A stretch of DNA of 64,000 nt from RYN-230 sp963720645. Lineage in GTDB: Bacteria > Actinomycetota > Actinomycetes > Streptosporangiales > Streptosporangiaceae. The translations under genes and the position numbers were made by a program. Shown one piece after another: positions 19,306 to 28,134 of the stretch. The stretch spans positions 248,001 to 312,000 of the forward strand of contig CAVRFX010000021.1 in the NCBI GenBank assembly GCA_963720645.1, in the 5' to 3' direction. How positions within the stretch are numbered: position 1 is the first letter of the stretch; each line of letters begins with the position of its first letter. The notes below the pieces were generated by a model, which did no database searches, was not told the DNA's origin, and worked only from the letters and a program-made list of their open reading frames with translations.

Positions 19306-20784
19306 ATGAGCGGTACCGAATCCCTTCCCTACGGCGAGAGTAAGAGCCCGCCGGTCGGCGAGACCGGGCACGAGCACCGGCTGCACCGGGGCGCGCTCGG
19401 CATCATGGACATCTCGGCCGCCACCATGGCCAACATCGGCCCGGCGATGAGCTTCTACTTCGGGTTCGGGTTCCTCGCCATCACGGCCGGGGTCGCCTCC
19501 CCGCTGACGATCGTGGCGGCCGGCATCGCGATCGCCCTGCTCGGCAACACGCTGGCCCAGTTCTCCCGGGCGCAGCCGTCCACCGGCGGCTTCATCACGT
19601 TCGTCGGCAAGACCTTCGGCGGCACCAGCGCGGTCACCACCGCCTTACTCTGCGGGGTCGGCTACATCATCGCGATGGCGTCGGTCATCGCGATCTCCGG
19701 CGGCTTCCTGTCCATCACGCTGCAGCGCTACGCGCACGTGGACATCCCGTGGGGCTACCTGACCGTGATCCTCACCGCGCTGGCCGTGCTGATGATGATC
19801 CGCGGCGTGGGGCTGTCCACCAAGATCGCCGGGTTCTTCTTCGCGTTCGAGATGCTGGTCCTCGTCGTCGTCTCGGTCGCGTCCCTGATCAAGAACGGCG
19901 GCCACCTGTCCGCGGTCCCGTTCGAGCCCAGCCACATCACCAACGGGTTCTCCGGGCTCGCGGCCGGGTTCCCGCTGGCCATCTACCTGTTCATCGGCTG
20001 GGAGAACTCGGCCGCCCTGGCCGAGGAGACCGATAACCCGCGGCGCAACGTGCCCCGGGCGGTGTTCACCTCGGTGGCGATCATGGCCGTCAGCTACATC
20101 GTGTTCGCCTACGCCACGGTCAGCGGGTTCGGCTACAACGTGACCAAGCTGGGCGCCGCGCCGATCCCGTTCATCTCGGTGGCCGACACCACCATCGGCG
20201 TGCTGGCGTTCTTCGCCTACCTGGCCGGGATGACCTCCACCCTCGGCGCGCTCATCGCGGGCACCAACTCCCAGGCCCGGCTGGTGTTCAACGCGGGCCG
20301 GGAAGGGCTGCTGCCCGGCTGGATCGGCCACGTCAACGCGGCCCGGCGCACCCCGATGAACGCCATCTTCACGTTCGTCGGGATCTCCGGGCTCATCATC
20401 GGCGGCTGGGCCTTCCTGCACCTGGTCGCGGGCACCACCGGATCGCTCGACCCGATCACGTTCTTCGCCGAGTCGTCCACGATGGGCACCATCCTGGTGC
20501 TGGTCGTGTACCTGCTGGCCAACCTGGCCCTGCCGTTCTACTACCGGAAGTTCCGGCCGCAGGAGTTCAGCCCGGTCAGGCACGCCGTCCTGCCGGGGCT
20601 GGGCGCCATCGCGATCATCGTGCCGCTCTACTACCTGGCCAAGCCGGGGCAGCCCACCCCGTACGACTGGTTCCCGTACGCGGCCCTGGTCGTCCTGGTC
20701 GTGGCGGCCATCTACGCGTACCTCCTCAATTCGCGCGATCCCGGCCTGGCGGCCCGGGTGGGCTCGATCGTGGCCGACGAATAG
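19306..20784 (+). CDS. APC superfamily amino acid permease
   Basis: A 492-aa secondary transporter with about 12 membrane helices. It shows the APC consensus ISAATMANIGPAMSF in helix 1 and GWENSAALAEETDNPRRNVP in the helix 6 loop. The N-terminal cytoplasmic tail is about 30 residues. ATG 19306 follows GGGAGG with good spacing. It probably imports or exchanges an amino acid or amine. It stands alone and is followed by a terminator-like hairpin. Confidence 0.92.
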   Translation: MSGTESLPYGESKSPPVGETGHEHRLHRGALGIMDISAATMANIGPAMSFYFGFGFLAITAGVASPLTIVAAGIAIALLGNTLAQFSRAQPSTGGFITFVGKTFGGTSAVTTALLCGVGYIIAMASVIAISGGFLSITLQRYAHVDIPWGYLTVILTALAVLMMIRGVGLSTKIAGFFFAFEMLVLVVVSVASLIKNGGHLSAVPFEPSHITNGFSGLAAGFPLAIYLFIGWENSAALAEETDNPRRNVPRAVFTSVAIMAVSYIVFAYATVSGFGYNVTKLGAAPIPFISVADTTIGVLAFFAYLAGMTSTLGALIAGTNSQARLVFNAGREGLLPGWIGHVNAARRTPMNAIFTFVGISGLIIGGWAFLHLVAGTTGSLDPITFFAESSTMGTILVLVVYLLANLALPFYYRKFRPQEFSPVRHAVLPGLGAIAIIVPLYYLAKPGQPTPYDWFPYAALVVLVVAAIYAYLLNSRDPGLAARVGSIVADE

Positions 20785-20790
20785 CGGCCC

Positions 20791-20818
20791 GGCGGCTGTC
20801 CTGACCGCCAGTTCTTCT
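20791..20818 (+). terminator. Rho-independent-like terminator after the permease
   Basis: GGCGG (20791-20795) pairs with CCGCC (20805-20809) around a 9-nt loop and is followed by the T-rich stretch GTTCTTCTT. The same T-rich stretch runs into the -10 hexamer TAGTAT of the next gene. Confidence 0.5.
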
Positions 20819-20830
20819 TAGTATCGAAGG

Positions 20831-21280
20831 GTGACCAGCACCGGCCCCGAACCCCTCGCCCGGACCGCCTACGAAGCCCACCGGGCGGCCCACCCGCAGC
20901 CCCTTCCACCCTGGGAGGACATCCCCGAGCCGGACCGCCGGGCGTGGCAGGCCGCCATGTCCGCGGTCGCCAGCCCGGGCGGCGAGACGATCGGCGAGGC
21001 GACGCCCGCCCAGTCCCTGGTCATCCAGGCCGCGGGTGAGCGCCTCGTGTTCTACGGCGACTTCATGGCCGGGCGGCAGGGCCTGCTCGTCATCAGGGAC
21101 GACTTCGCCTCCGGCCAGCACGCCCGCTTCAGCACGGCCCACGGCCTCTGGTACGTCGAAGACCTCGGTTCGAGGAACGGGACCTGGCTCAACGGGCGCC
21201 GCATCCACGCCTCCCAGCGGCTGAAGAAGGGCGACAAGATCAAGATCGGCCGCACCGTCGTGACCGTGATCTCCACCTAG
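20831..21280 (+). CDS. FHA domain protein
   Basis: A 149-aa phosphothreonine-binding protein. The N-terminal 60 residues are a helical, Pro-rich extension (RTAYEAHRAAHPQPLPPWED). The FHA domain covers residues 65-149 with SGQHARF and LGSRNGTWLNGRRI, the usual phosphopeptide-binding loops. GTG 20831 lies 7 bp after TAGTAT (20819-20824), so the transcript is probably leaderless. A partner Ser/Thr kinase is not in the window. Confidence 0.88.
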   Translation: MTSTGPEPLARTAYEAHRAAHPQPLPPWEDIPEPDRRAWQAAMSAVASPGGETIGEATPAQSLVIQAAGERLVFYGDFMAGRQGLLVIRDDFASGQHARFSTAHGLWYVEDLGSRNGTWLNGRRIHASQRLKKGDKIKIGRTVVTVIST

Positions 21281-21294
21281 GCCGCTCACCCGGG

Positions 21295-22572
21295 TCACCA
21301 CAGTTCCACGGACCGTTTGAAAATGCGGCCCAGGTCATCGCCGGTCACCGGCCGGGGGCAGGAGGCCAGCAGCCGCTGCTGCGTCAGCGTCCCCTCGACC
21401 AGCGCCGGGATGTCGCCGGGCGCGTAGCCGACCGCGCCGATCCCGTTCGGGATCCCGATGTCGCGCATCAGGCTGGTGAGCACCCGGGGCAGGAACTCGG
21501 CGTCGTCCGCCGGCCGGTCCGCCTCCGGGGCCAGCAGCCGGGCGGCGCGCAGGTGCCGCTCCGGGGCGGCGCCGAACGTGAACCGGAACGCTTCCGGCGC
21601 GGTCAGCGCGACCGACATGCCGTGCGGCACCATGGCCTCGGCCGCCGGGTAATCCCGGGGATGGAAGCCCTTCACCCGGCCCGCGATCGGGTAGGCGCAG
21701 GCGTGCGGGATGTGCACCCCCGCGTTGCCGAACCCCATCCCGGCGAACGTGGCCGCCATCGCCATGTCCGTCCGGGCCTGCTGGTCGCCCCCGTCGCGGA
21801 CCGCGCGCCGGAACGAGGTGGCGAGCAGGCCCAGGGCCCTCTCCGACCACATGTCGGAGACCGGGTTCGCGCCGCAGTAGGGCACCCGCTGCTCCGGGGA
21901 CTTGCGCGGCACGCTGGTGTACCAGCGCGCGGTGTAGCTCTCCAGCGCGTGGCACAGGATGTCCATCCCCGACGAGGCGGTCACCCCGGCGGGCTGGGTG
22001 AGCGTGAGCAGCGGGTCGACGACGGCCAGCGACGGCCGCAGCCGGGCGTGGCTGATCCCGGTCTTCACCTGGAGCGAGAGCACGTCGAGCACGCAGACCG
22101 TGGTGCTCTCCGACCCGGTTCCGGTGGTGGTGGGCACCGCGACCAGCGGCTTGAGCGGGTGGACCGGCGCGCGGGCCTGGCCGACCGGGGCGTTGATGTA
22201 GTCCATCAGGCCGCCCGGGTTGGTCAGCAGCAGGTTGATGGCCTTGGCGGTGTCGATGCTCGACCCGCCGCCGACCGCGACGAACGCGTCCCACGGGCCG
22301 TCCGCCCGGGCCTGCCCGATCGCGGCGTCCATGCTCTCGTCGGTCGGCTCCACGTGCACGCCGTCGAACACCGCGGCCTCGATGCCGAACCGGGCCATCT
22401 GGTCCGCGACCCGCTGCGGGATGCCGGTCGCGGCGACCCCCGGGTCGGTGATGACCAGGGCCCGCCGCACCCCGAACTGGCTCAGGTCGAAGCCGATCTC
22501 GTCCGAGGCGCCGGGACCGAACTTGAGCTGCGGCGCGCCGTACGTGAAGATCGTCTCCGGGGTCATGCGCAC
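21295..22572 (-). CDS. Iron-containing alcohol dehydrogenase, hydroxyacid-oxoacid transhydrogenase type
   Basis: A 425-aa group III alcohol dehydrogenase. It has the NAD-binding motif GGGSSIDTAKAI and the metal-binding region SSGMDILCHALESYTA with later PHGMSVALT. The C-terminal part AVGYAPGDIPALVEGTL resembles animal ADHFE1, which couples 4-hydroxybutyrate oxidation to 2-oxoglutarate reduction. Transhydrogenase activity is therefore plausible. The ATG is preceded by GGAGG. It is divergent from the polysaccharide cluster across a 261-bp gap. Confidence 0.88.
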   Translation of the reverse strand: MRMTPETIFTYGAPQLKFGPGASDEIGFDLSQFGVRRALVITDPGVAATGIPQRVADQMARFGIEAAVFDGVHVEPTDESMDAAIGQARADGPWDAFVAVGGGSSIDTAKAINLLLTNPGGLMDYINAPVGQARAPVHPLKPLVAVPTTTGTGSESTTVCVLDVLSLQVKTGISHARLRPSLAVVDPLLTLTQPAGVTASSGMDILCHALESYTARWYTSVPRKSPEQRVPYCGANPVSDMWSERALGLLATSFRRAVRDGGDQQARTDMAMAATFAGMGFGNAGVHIPHACAYPIAGRVKGFHPRDYPAAEAMVPHGMSVALTAPEAFRFTFGAAPERHLRAARLLAPEADRPADDAEFLPRVLTSLMRDIGIPNGIGAVGYAPGDIPALVEGTLTQQRLLASCPRPVTGDDLGRIFKRSVELW

Positions 22573-22665
22573 GGGATACCTCCACAGGCGTCGGCGAAGC
22601 TCATGGACCCAGTGTCCGGCACGCCCCGCGGATTTCCCGGGCCGGCCGGCCCGGATAGGCCGGAT

Positions 22666-22695
22666 GGATTAACCGCAATGGATTAGCCGGGATTA
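22666..22695. promoter_or_regulatory. Three direct GGATTA repeats upstream of the polysaccharide cluster
   Basis: GGATTA occurs at 22666, 22680 and 22690 (start-to-start spacing 14 and 10 bp); the last extends to GGATTAATCC, a perfect 10-bp palindrome. It is AT-rich in a very GC-rich genome and lies 140-170 bp before the first cluster gene, between divergent transcription units. It may be an operator. No other element is evident in the 22573-22833 gap. Confidence 0.4.
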
Positions 22696-22833
22696 ATCCG
22701 TGCCACCCCCAGATGGGGTACGTAAAACCGGCCGAAGAAAGGAGTTACCTCAAATTCCCCGCCCATAACCTGCAGGAGCACGGGGCTGCCTGACCTGCGG
22801 GCGGCCCCCGGTGGGGGCCATGGGGGGTAACTG

Positions 22834-23619
22834 ATGACGCAGGTGATTAATGACGGCCTGATCCGGGGGAACAATACAGCGGGCGCAGGCATGCCGCTGG
22901 TGCTCATGTACCACTCGATCGAGCCGTACCAGGCTGACCCGTACCTGGTGACGGTGAGCCCGCCGCGGTTCGCGCAGCAGATGCGCTGGCTGGCCCGGCG
23001 CGGGCTGCGCGGGGTGTCCATCCGGGACCTGCTCGCCGCGCGCGCAGCGGGCGGCGGGAAAGGCCTGGTCGGGCTGACCTTCGACGACGGGTACGCCGAT
23101 TTCGCCCGGCACGCGCTGCCGGTGCTGCGCCAGCATGGCTTCGGTGCGACCGTGTTCGTCATCGCCGGCCGGCTCGGCGGCGACAACGCGTGGGACCCGG
23201 AAGGGCCGCGTAAGCGGCTGATGGACGCTCCCGAGGTGTGGGCGCTGGCCCAGGCCGGCATCGAGATCGGCTCGCACGGGCTGCGCCATGTCCGGCTGCC
23301 CGGCGCCGGGGACGCGCTGGCCGAGGAGGTCGGCAGCAGCCGCCGCATCCTGCAGGAGATCACCGGCAAGCCGGTCGGCGGGTTCTGCTATCCCTACGGC
23401 GACCTCGACGCCGGCGCGGTGGCCCGGGTCCGGGACACCGGTTACGACTACGGCTGCGCCATCTGGCCGTCGGCCTGCACCGGCCGGCACGCGCTGCCGC
23501 GGACCTACATCGGGGAGGCGGACACCGCGCCGCGCCTGTGGGCCAAGACGGCCCGGCACCGGCTGACCTGGCAGCGCCGGCTGGCGCCGGTGCTAGCCCG
23601 GGCGGCCCGCGCCGCCTGA
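22834..23619 (+). CDS. Polysaccharide deacetylase (CE4/NodB family)
   Basis: A 261-aa metal-dependent deacetylase probably acting on N-acetylated exopolysaccharide or cell-wall sugars. Catalytic motifs are clear: TFDDGY (residues 86-91), the metal-binding SHGLRH near residue 148, and CYPYGD near residue 187. No signal peptide is apparent, so it may act in the cytoplasm on lipid-linked precursors, or be released another way. It is the first gene of the exopolysaccharide cluster and carries the start MTQVINDG. Confidence 0.9.
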   Translation: MTQVINDGLIRGNNTAGAGMPLVLMYHSIEPYQADPYLVTVSPPRFAQQMRWLARRGLRGVSIRDLLAARAAGGGKGLVGLTFDDGYADFARHALPVLRQHGFGATVFVIAGRLGGDNAWDPEGPRKRLMDAPEVWALAQAGIEIGSHGLRHVRLPGAGDALAEEVGSSRRILQEITGKPVGGFCYPYGDLDAGAVARVRDTGYDYGCAIWPSACTGRHALPRTYIGEADTAPRLWAKTARHRLTWQRRLAPVLARAARAA

Positions 23620-23725
23620 ATTTCCGTCACTCAGCGTAGGCCGGCTACCCCTCTTAGGTGACCCACAGGGGTGAGTCCGGTGCCACAGTCGGACCATCAG
23701 ACGGCGGAATCACCCGGGGGGCATA

Positions 23726-25075
23726 GTGGCCGAGCATCACCTTTCGCTCGCGGTCAATGGACGGGAGAGCCAGCTGCACACCAGGCTGGTGACCTTCGAA
23801 ACGGCGCGGTCCGCGATTACCACGGGGTCGGTCGCCATTGTCGGCCTGGGGTACGTCGGGCTGCCGACCGCGGTGGAGTTGCACGGCAAGAGCCCGCGGA
23901 TCATCGGGATCGACGTCAGCGAACGGCGGCTGCGGGACATCGCCTCCCGGCAGGCCGACCTGACCGGCGCGGACCAGGAGCGCCTCGCCGCGGCCCTGGC
24001 CGACGGGAGCCTCGAGCTCACCACCGACCCGGCCGCGGCCGCGGCCGCCGAGGCGGTCATCATCTGCGTGCCGACCCCGGTGGACGCCGCCCTGGCCCCG
24101 GACCTGAGCGCGCTGCAGGCCGCATGCGCCACCGTGGTCCGGCATGCGGTACCGGGGCAGGTCATCATCCTGACCTCGACCAGCTACGTCGGCACCACCC
24201 GGGAGCTGCTCACCGAGCCGCTGCGGCAGCGGGGGCTGGAGGCCGGCCCGGACATCAGCGTGGCGTTCAGCCCGGAGCGGATCGACCCGGGCAACTCGGC
24301 GCACCTGCAGAGCGAGACCCCGCGGGTGGTCGGCGGGGCCACCGAGGACTGCACCATGCGGGCCGCCGAGATCATCGGCCGGCTCACCGACTCGGTGTAC
24401 CTGGTCAGCTCGACCGACGCCGCCGAGGCCACCAAGCTCTACGAGAACATCTTCCGCGCCGTGTCCCTGGCCCTGGCCAACGAGTTCGCCGACGCGTGCG
24501 GCGCGCTGGGCCTGGACCCGATCGAGGTCACCCTGGCCGCGGGCACCAAGCCGTACGGATTCCTGGGCGTGTTCCCCGGGCCGGGCGTGGGCGGGCACTG
24601 CATTCCGTGTGACCCGCACTACCTGCTCTGGCAGCTGAACGCGCAGGATCACGCCTCGCCGCTGATCGAGCAGGCCATGAAGTCGATCGCGACGCGCCCG
24701 GAACGGGTGGTCGAGCGGGCCGGCCAGGTGATCACGGCCGCGGGCAGGCCGCTGGCCGGCGCGCGGGTGGTCGTGATCGGGGTCAGCTACAAGGCGGGCG
24801 TCCGGGACCTGCGCGAGTCCCCGGCCCTGCCCATCATCGAGGGGCTGATCCGGGAGCACGCCGAGGTCTCCTACTACGACCCGCTGATCCCGGTGCTCGA
24901 CCGGCCGGATGGCAGCCAGATGCGCAGCGTGGCCGCCCCCCGGGGGCCGGACTTCGACCTGGCCGTGGTGCACACGCTGCACCCCGGGCTGGACTACGCC
25001 TGGGCCCACGACGTCCCGGTCGTGCTCGACGCCACCTACCAGTTCTCCAGCGCGGCGCACCGCGTGGTGGTGTGA
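23726..25075 (+). CDS. Nucleotide-sugar dehydrogenase (UDP-GlcNAc/ManNAc 6-dehydrogenase type)
   Basis: A 449-aa NAD-dependent enzyme that oxidises C6 of a UDP-sugar to the carboxylate. The Rossmann motif VAIVGLGYVGLPTAVEL is near residue 40. The catalytic region GPGVGGHCIPCDPHYL has Cys292, and VSYKAGVRDLRESPAL matches the C-terminal domain. The HCIP-DP form resembles WecC/WbpA enzymes that act on N-acetylhexosamines more than glucose dehydrogenases. The GTG at 23726 gives a longer N-terminus than usual (about 35 extra residues). It supplies uronic acid to the polysaccharide, and the next gene may modify that carboxylate. Confidence 0.92.
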   Translation: MAEHHLSLAVNGRESQLHTRLVTFETARSAITTGSVAIVGLGYVGLPTAVELHGKSPRIIGIDVSERRLRDIASRQADLTGADQERLAAALADGSLELTTDPAAAAAAEAVIICVPTPVDAALAPDLSALQAACATVVRHAVPGQVIILTSTSYVGTTRELLTEPLRQRGLEAGPDISVAFSPERIDPGNSAHLQSETPRVVGGATEDCTMRAAEIIGRLTDSVYLVSSTDAAEATKLYENIFRAVSLALANEFADACGALGLDPIEVTLAAGTKPYGFLGVFPGPGVGGHCIPCDPHYLLWQLNAQDHASPLIEQAMKSIATRPERVVERAGQVITAAGRPLAGARVVVIGVSYKAGVRDLRESPALPIIEGLIREHAEVSYYDPLIPVLDRPDGSQMRSVAAPRGPDFDLAVVHTLHPGLDYAWAHDVPVVLDATYQFSSAAHRVVV

Positions 25076-25085
25076 GGACCACGCC

Positions 25086-26426
25086 ATGATCACCGACCTG
25101 CGGGCGGCGGACTGGAGTACCCCGGCGGTGGTACTCAAGTTCGACCAGAACATGCTGCACCACGGCAGCCTGGGCGTGATCCGCAGCCTGGGGCGGCTGG
25201 GCGTGCCGGTCTACGGCGTGCACGAGGGGCCCTGGGCTCCCGCCGCGAGTTCCCGCTACCTGTCCGGCCGCTTCTTCTGGCAGCCACGTCCCGATGATCC
25301 GCAACGGACCCTATCGGGGCTGCTCAGCCTGGCCAGCCGGATCGGCCGCCGGGCGGTGCTGTACGCGACGGACGACGCGGGCGCGATCTTCCTGGCCGAG
25401 CACGGGGACACGCTGCGGGACGCGTTCGCGTTCCCGCGGCCCCCCGCTGACCTGCCCCGCGCGCTGGCCGGCAAGTACTCGATGTTCCAGCTCTGCCGGG
25501 ACCTGGGGGTGCCCACCCCGCGGGCCATGCTGGCCTGGTCACCGGGGGAGGCCGCGGAGTTCGCCGGCCAGGCCGGCTTCCCGCTCATCGCCAAGCTCAC
25601 CACGCCCTGGCGGGGCGCGGGGCACGCGGGCCAGCGGCTGCGCAGTACCACGATCATCCGGACCGCAGCGGAACTGCGGGAGGTATGTGCCCGGGCTGAG
25701 GAGACGAGCACGGGGCTCATGCTCCAGGAGTACATCCCGCCGGCTCCCGGCCAGGACTGGTTCTTCCACGGCTACATCGACTCCGCCGGCCGCTGCGCGC
25801 CCTCGTTCACCGGGGTCAAGGACCGCTCCTACCCGGCCTACGCCGGGCTGACGACGCTGGGCCGGGCCGTGCCGAACAGCCGGGTCACGGAGCAGGTCAC
25901 CGCGATGGCCGCCGCGATCGGCTTCCGCGGGATCGTCAACCTCGACCTGCGCTTCGACCCGCGGGACGCGCAGTACAAGCTGCTCGACTTCAACCCGCGG
26001 CTCGGCGCCCAGTTCCGCCTGTTCACCACGGGCACCGGCGTCAACGTGGCCCGGGCCGCGTACCTGGACCTTACCGGCCAGCCGGCCGCGGCCGGGGAGA
26101 TGACCCGGGACCGGCGGTTCCTGGTCGAGAACTACGACCCGCTCGGCGCGGCCGGCTACTGGCGCCGGGGTGAGCTCGGGCTGCGGGCCTGGGCGGCGTC
26201 GCTGCGCCGGGCGGACGAGCTCGCCTGGCTGGCCCGTGACGACCTCCGGCCGTTCGGCCTGATGTGCGCGCGGATGGCCTGGCGCGCGGTCAGCCGCGGC
26301 GCCGGCGGCACCCAGACCCGGGGTCCGTCCGTGCTGCTGCGCGCCGCGGACGGGCCCCGTTACCGTCCCGGGCCGCGGGCCACGCGGGCCGCCGGGGAAA
26401 CCGCGAAGTTCAGCGCACCTGATTAG
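25086..26426 (+). CDS. ATP-grasp carboxylate-amine ligase-like protein
   Basis: A 446-aa ATP-grasp enzyme. The N-terminal pre-grasp region is ALVVLKFDQNMLHH-like (PAVVLKFDQNMLHHGSLGVI) with LYATDDAGAIF. The grasp core has KYSMFQLCRDLGVPTPRAML, FPLIAKLTTPW, LMLQEYIPP and the metal/ATP site NLDLRFDPRD followed by LLDFNPRLGAQFRLF. ATP-grasp ligases join a carboxylate to an amine via acyl phosphate. In this cluster a uronic acid carboxyl is an attractive substrate. The start is ATG 25086, 11 bp after the dehydrogenase stop. Confidence 0.85.
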   Translation: MITDLRAADWSTPAVVLKFDQNMLHHGSLGVIRSLGRLGVPVYGVHEGPWAPAASSRYLSGRFFWQPRPDDPQRTLSGLLSLASRIGRRAVLYATDDAGAIFLAEHGDTLRDAFAFPRPPADLPRALAGKYSMFQLCRDLGVPTPRAMLAWSPGEAAEFAGQAGFPLIAKLTTPWRGAGHAGQRLRSTTIIRTAAELREVCARAEETSTGLMLQEYIPPAPGQDWFFHGYIDSAGRCAPSFTGVKDRSYPAYAGLTTLGRAVPNSRVTEQVTAMAAAIGFRGIVNLDLRFDPRDAQYKLLDFNPRLGAQFRLFTTGTGVNVARAAYLDLTGQPAAAGEMTRDRRFLVENYDPLGAAGYWRRGELGLRAWAASLRRADELAWLARDDLRPFGLMCARMAWRAVSRGAGGTQTRGPSVLLRAADGPRYRPGPRATRAAGETAKFSAPD

Positions 26427-26431
26427 ATTCC

Positions 26432-26500
26432 ACGCACGGCATCTCAACGCACGGCATCTCAACGCACAGCATCTCAACGCACAGCATCTCAACGCACGGG
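26432..26500 (+). repeat. 15-bp tandem repeat, about 4.6 copies
   Basis: Unit ACGCACGGCATCTCA, with copies three and four carrying one G-to-A change (ACGCACAGC...). It starts 5 bp after the stop of the ATP-grasp gene and ends next to the ribosome site of the flavin gene (GGGGAGAAACGT before ATG 26511). Confidence 0.9.
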
Positions 26501-26510
26501 GGAGAAACGT

Positions 26511-27743
26511 ATGAACGGCACCACCGATGTGGCCATCGTGGGGGCGGGCCCTTACGGGCTGTCGGTCGCGGCGCACCTGCGCCGGTCCGGGCTGAGCGTC
26601 CGGCAGTTCGGCCTGCCGATGCACCTGTGGCGGGCGTGCATGCCCCAGGGCATGTTCCTGAAGTCCCAGGGGTTCGCCTCCAACCTGTCCGATCCGGCCG
26701 GCCAGCTGACCCTGGCCGCGTTCTGCCGGGCGACCGGGCGCCCCTACGCGGACTACGGCCTGCCCGTGCCGCTGGACACGTTCGTCGCCTACGGCCAGTG
26801 GTTCCAGTCGGCCGCCGACCTGGACGTCGAGGAAATCCTGGTCACCGGGGTGTCACCGGCGGGGAACGGCTACGAGCTCACGCTCGGGGACGGGGAGACG
26901 CTCCGGGCCCGCCAGGTGGTCGTGGCCGTCGGGGTGGAGCACTTCGCGTACCTGCCCCGCGAACTGGCCGGTCTGCCCGCCACCGCCTGCACGCACAGTT
27001 CGGCCCACACCGACCTGGCGGCCTTCGCCGGCCAGCGGGTCGTCGTGGTCGGGGCCGGGCAGTCCGCCCTCGAGTCTGCGGCGCTGCTGCACGAGCACGG
27101 GGCCCAGGTCCAGATCGTGATGCGCGAGCAGAAGGTGGTCTGGAACGGCGCGCCGCTGGCGCCGGACCGGCCGCTGCTGCAGCGGCTCCGCGAGCCCGAG
27201 GCCGGCCTGGGGTCGGGCTGGGGCACCTGGTTCTACTCCACCCAGCCGGGGGTGTTCCGGCATCTGCCCGAGAGCAGCCGGGTGTACCGGGCCCGGACCA
27301 AGCTCGGGCCCGCCGGGGCCAGCTGGCTGCGCGGCCGGGTCGAGGGTGAGTTCCCGGTCCTGACCGGCCTCGCGCTGGAGTGGGCGGCGTCCGGGTCCGA
27401 CGGGGTCCGGCTCGGCCTGGTCCGCGGCGCGGGTGACCGCACGGAGGTGGCCGCCGATCACGTCATCGCGGCCACCGGGTACCGGCCGGACCTGGGCCGC
27501 CTGACGTTCCTGGATGAGGAGCTGCGGGGCCGGCTGCGGACCGTGGCCAGCACCCCCGCAGTGAACCGTGACTACCAGACCAGCGCACCCGGGCTCTACA
27601 TGGTCGGCCCGGGAGTGGCGCCCACGTTCGGCCCGGTCATGCGCTTCGTGTACGGCGCGGACCACGCGGCCCGGACGGTGGGCCGGCGGCTGGCCGGCTC
27701 GTCGGCTCGCCGGGCCACCGTGGCCGTGGGAGCCGGCCAGTGA
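26511..27743 (+). CDS. FAD/NAD(P)-dependent oxidoreductase (flavin monooxygenase-like)
   Basis: A 410-aa two-dinucleotide-binding flavoprotein. It has the FAD motif VAIVGAGPYGLSVAAHL at residues 7-23 and the NADPH motif VVVVGAGQSALESAALL near residue 176, with ATGYRPDLGRL near residue 325. It resembles lysine/ornithine N-monooxygenases and class B flavin monooxygenases. In the polysaccharide cluster it may oxidise an amine on the sugar or on the amine donor of the ATP-grasp enzyme, but this is inference. The stop TGA overlaps a GTG that opens the 99-bp repeat array. Confidence 0.85.
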   Translation: MNGTTDVAIVGAGPYGLSVAAHLRRSGLSVRQFGLPMHLWRACMPQGMFLKSQGFASNLSDPAGQLTLAAFCRATGRPYADYGLPVPLDTFVAYGQWFQSAADLDVEEILVTGVSPAGNGYELTLGDGETLRARQVVVAVGVEHFAYLPRELAGLPATACTHSSAHTDLAAFAGQRVVVVGAGQSALESAALLHEHGAQVQIVMREQKVVWNGAPLAPDRPLLQRLREPEAGLGSGWGTWFYSTQPGVFRHLPESSRVYRARTKLGPAGASWLRGRVEGEFPVLTGLALEWAASGSDGVRLGLVRGAGDRTEVAADHVIAATGYRPDLGRLTFLDEELRGRLRTVASTPAVNRDYQTSAPGLYMVGPGVAPTFGPVMRFVYGADHAARTVGRRLAGSSARRATVAVGAGQ

Positions 27744-28118
27744 GCGTGCCCCAGACCGGCGAGCGAGCCTGGGCCGCAGGCCCGGGTGAGCGGTCGGTGG
27801 GGGTTCCGCTGGGGCACGCGAGCATCGAAGCCAGCACAGTGAGCGTGCCCCAGACCGGCGAGCGAGCCTGGGCCGCAGGCCCGGGTGAGCGGTCGGTGGG
27901 GGTTCCGCTGGGGCACGCGAGCATCGAAGCCAGCACAGTGAGCGTGCCCCAGACCGGCGAGCGAGCCTGGGCCGTAGGCCCGGGTGAGCGGTCGGTGGGG
28001 GTTCCGCTGGGGCACGCGAGCATCGAAGCCAGCACAGTGAGCGTGCCCCAGACCGGCGAGCGAGCCTGGGCCGTAGGCCCGGGTGAGCGGTCGGTGGGGG
28101 GTCGCTGGGGCACGCGAA
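27740..28118 (+). repeat. Array of 99-bp structured direct repeats, about 3.8 copies
   Basis: Units start at 27740, 27839, 27938 and 28037; the fourth degenerates after about 65 bp. Full units are almost identical; one C-to-T change separates units 1-2 from 3-4. Each unit begins GTGAGCGTGCCCCAG and contains its inverse CTGGGGCACGC near the end, so GCGTGCCCCAG/CTGGGGCACGC forms an 11-bp stem. An inner hairpin GGGCC-GCA-GGCCC also fits. No stop occurs in one frame because 99 = 33 codons, and GTG 27740 overlaps the flavin gene stop. The array fills the 391-bp gap 27744-28134, which has no other gene. Confidence 0.95.
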
Positions 28119-28134
28119 AGTCGGAGCCACCGCT

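Noticed and set aside
27740..28118. CRISPR-like appearance of regularly spaced repeats
   Set aside because: The units are directly adjacent with no variable spacers, and no cas genes are near.
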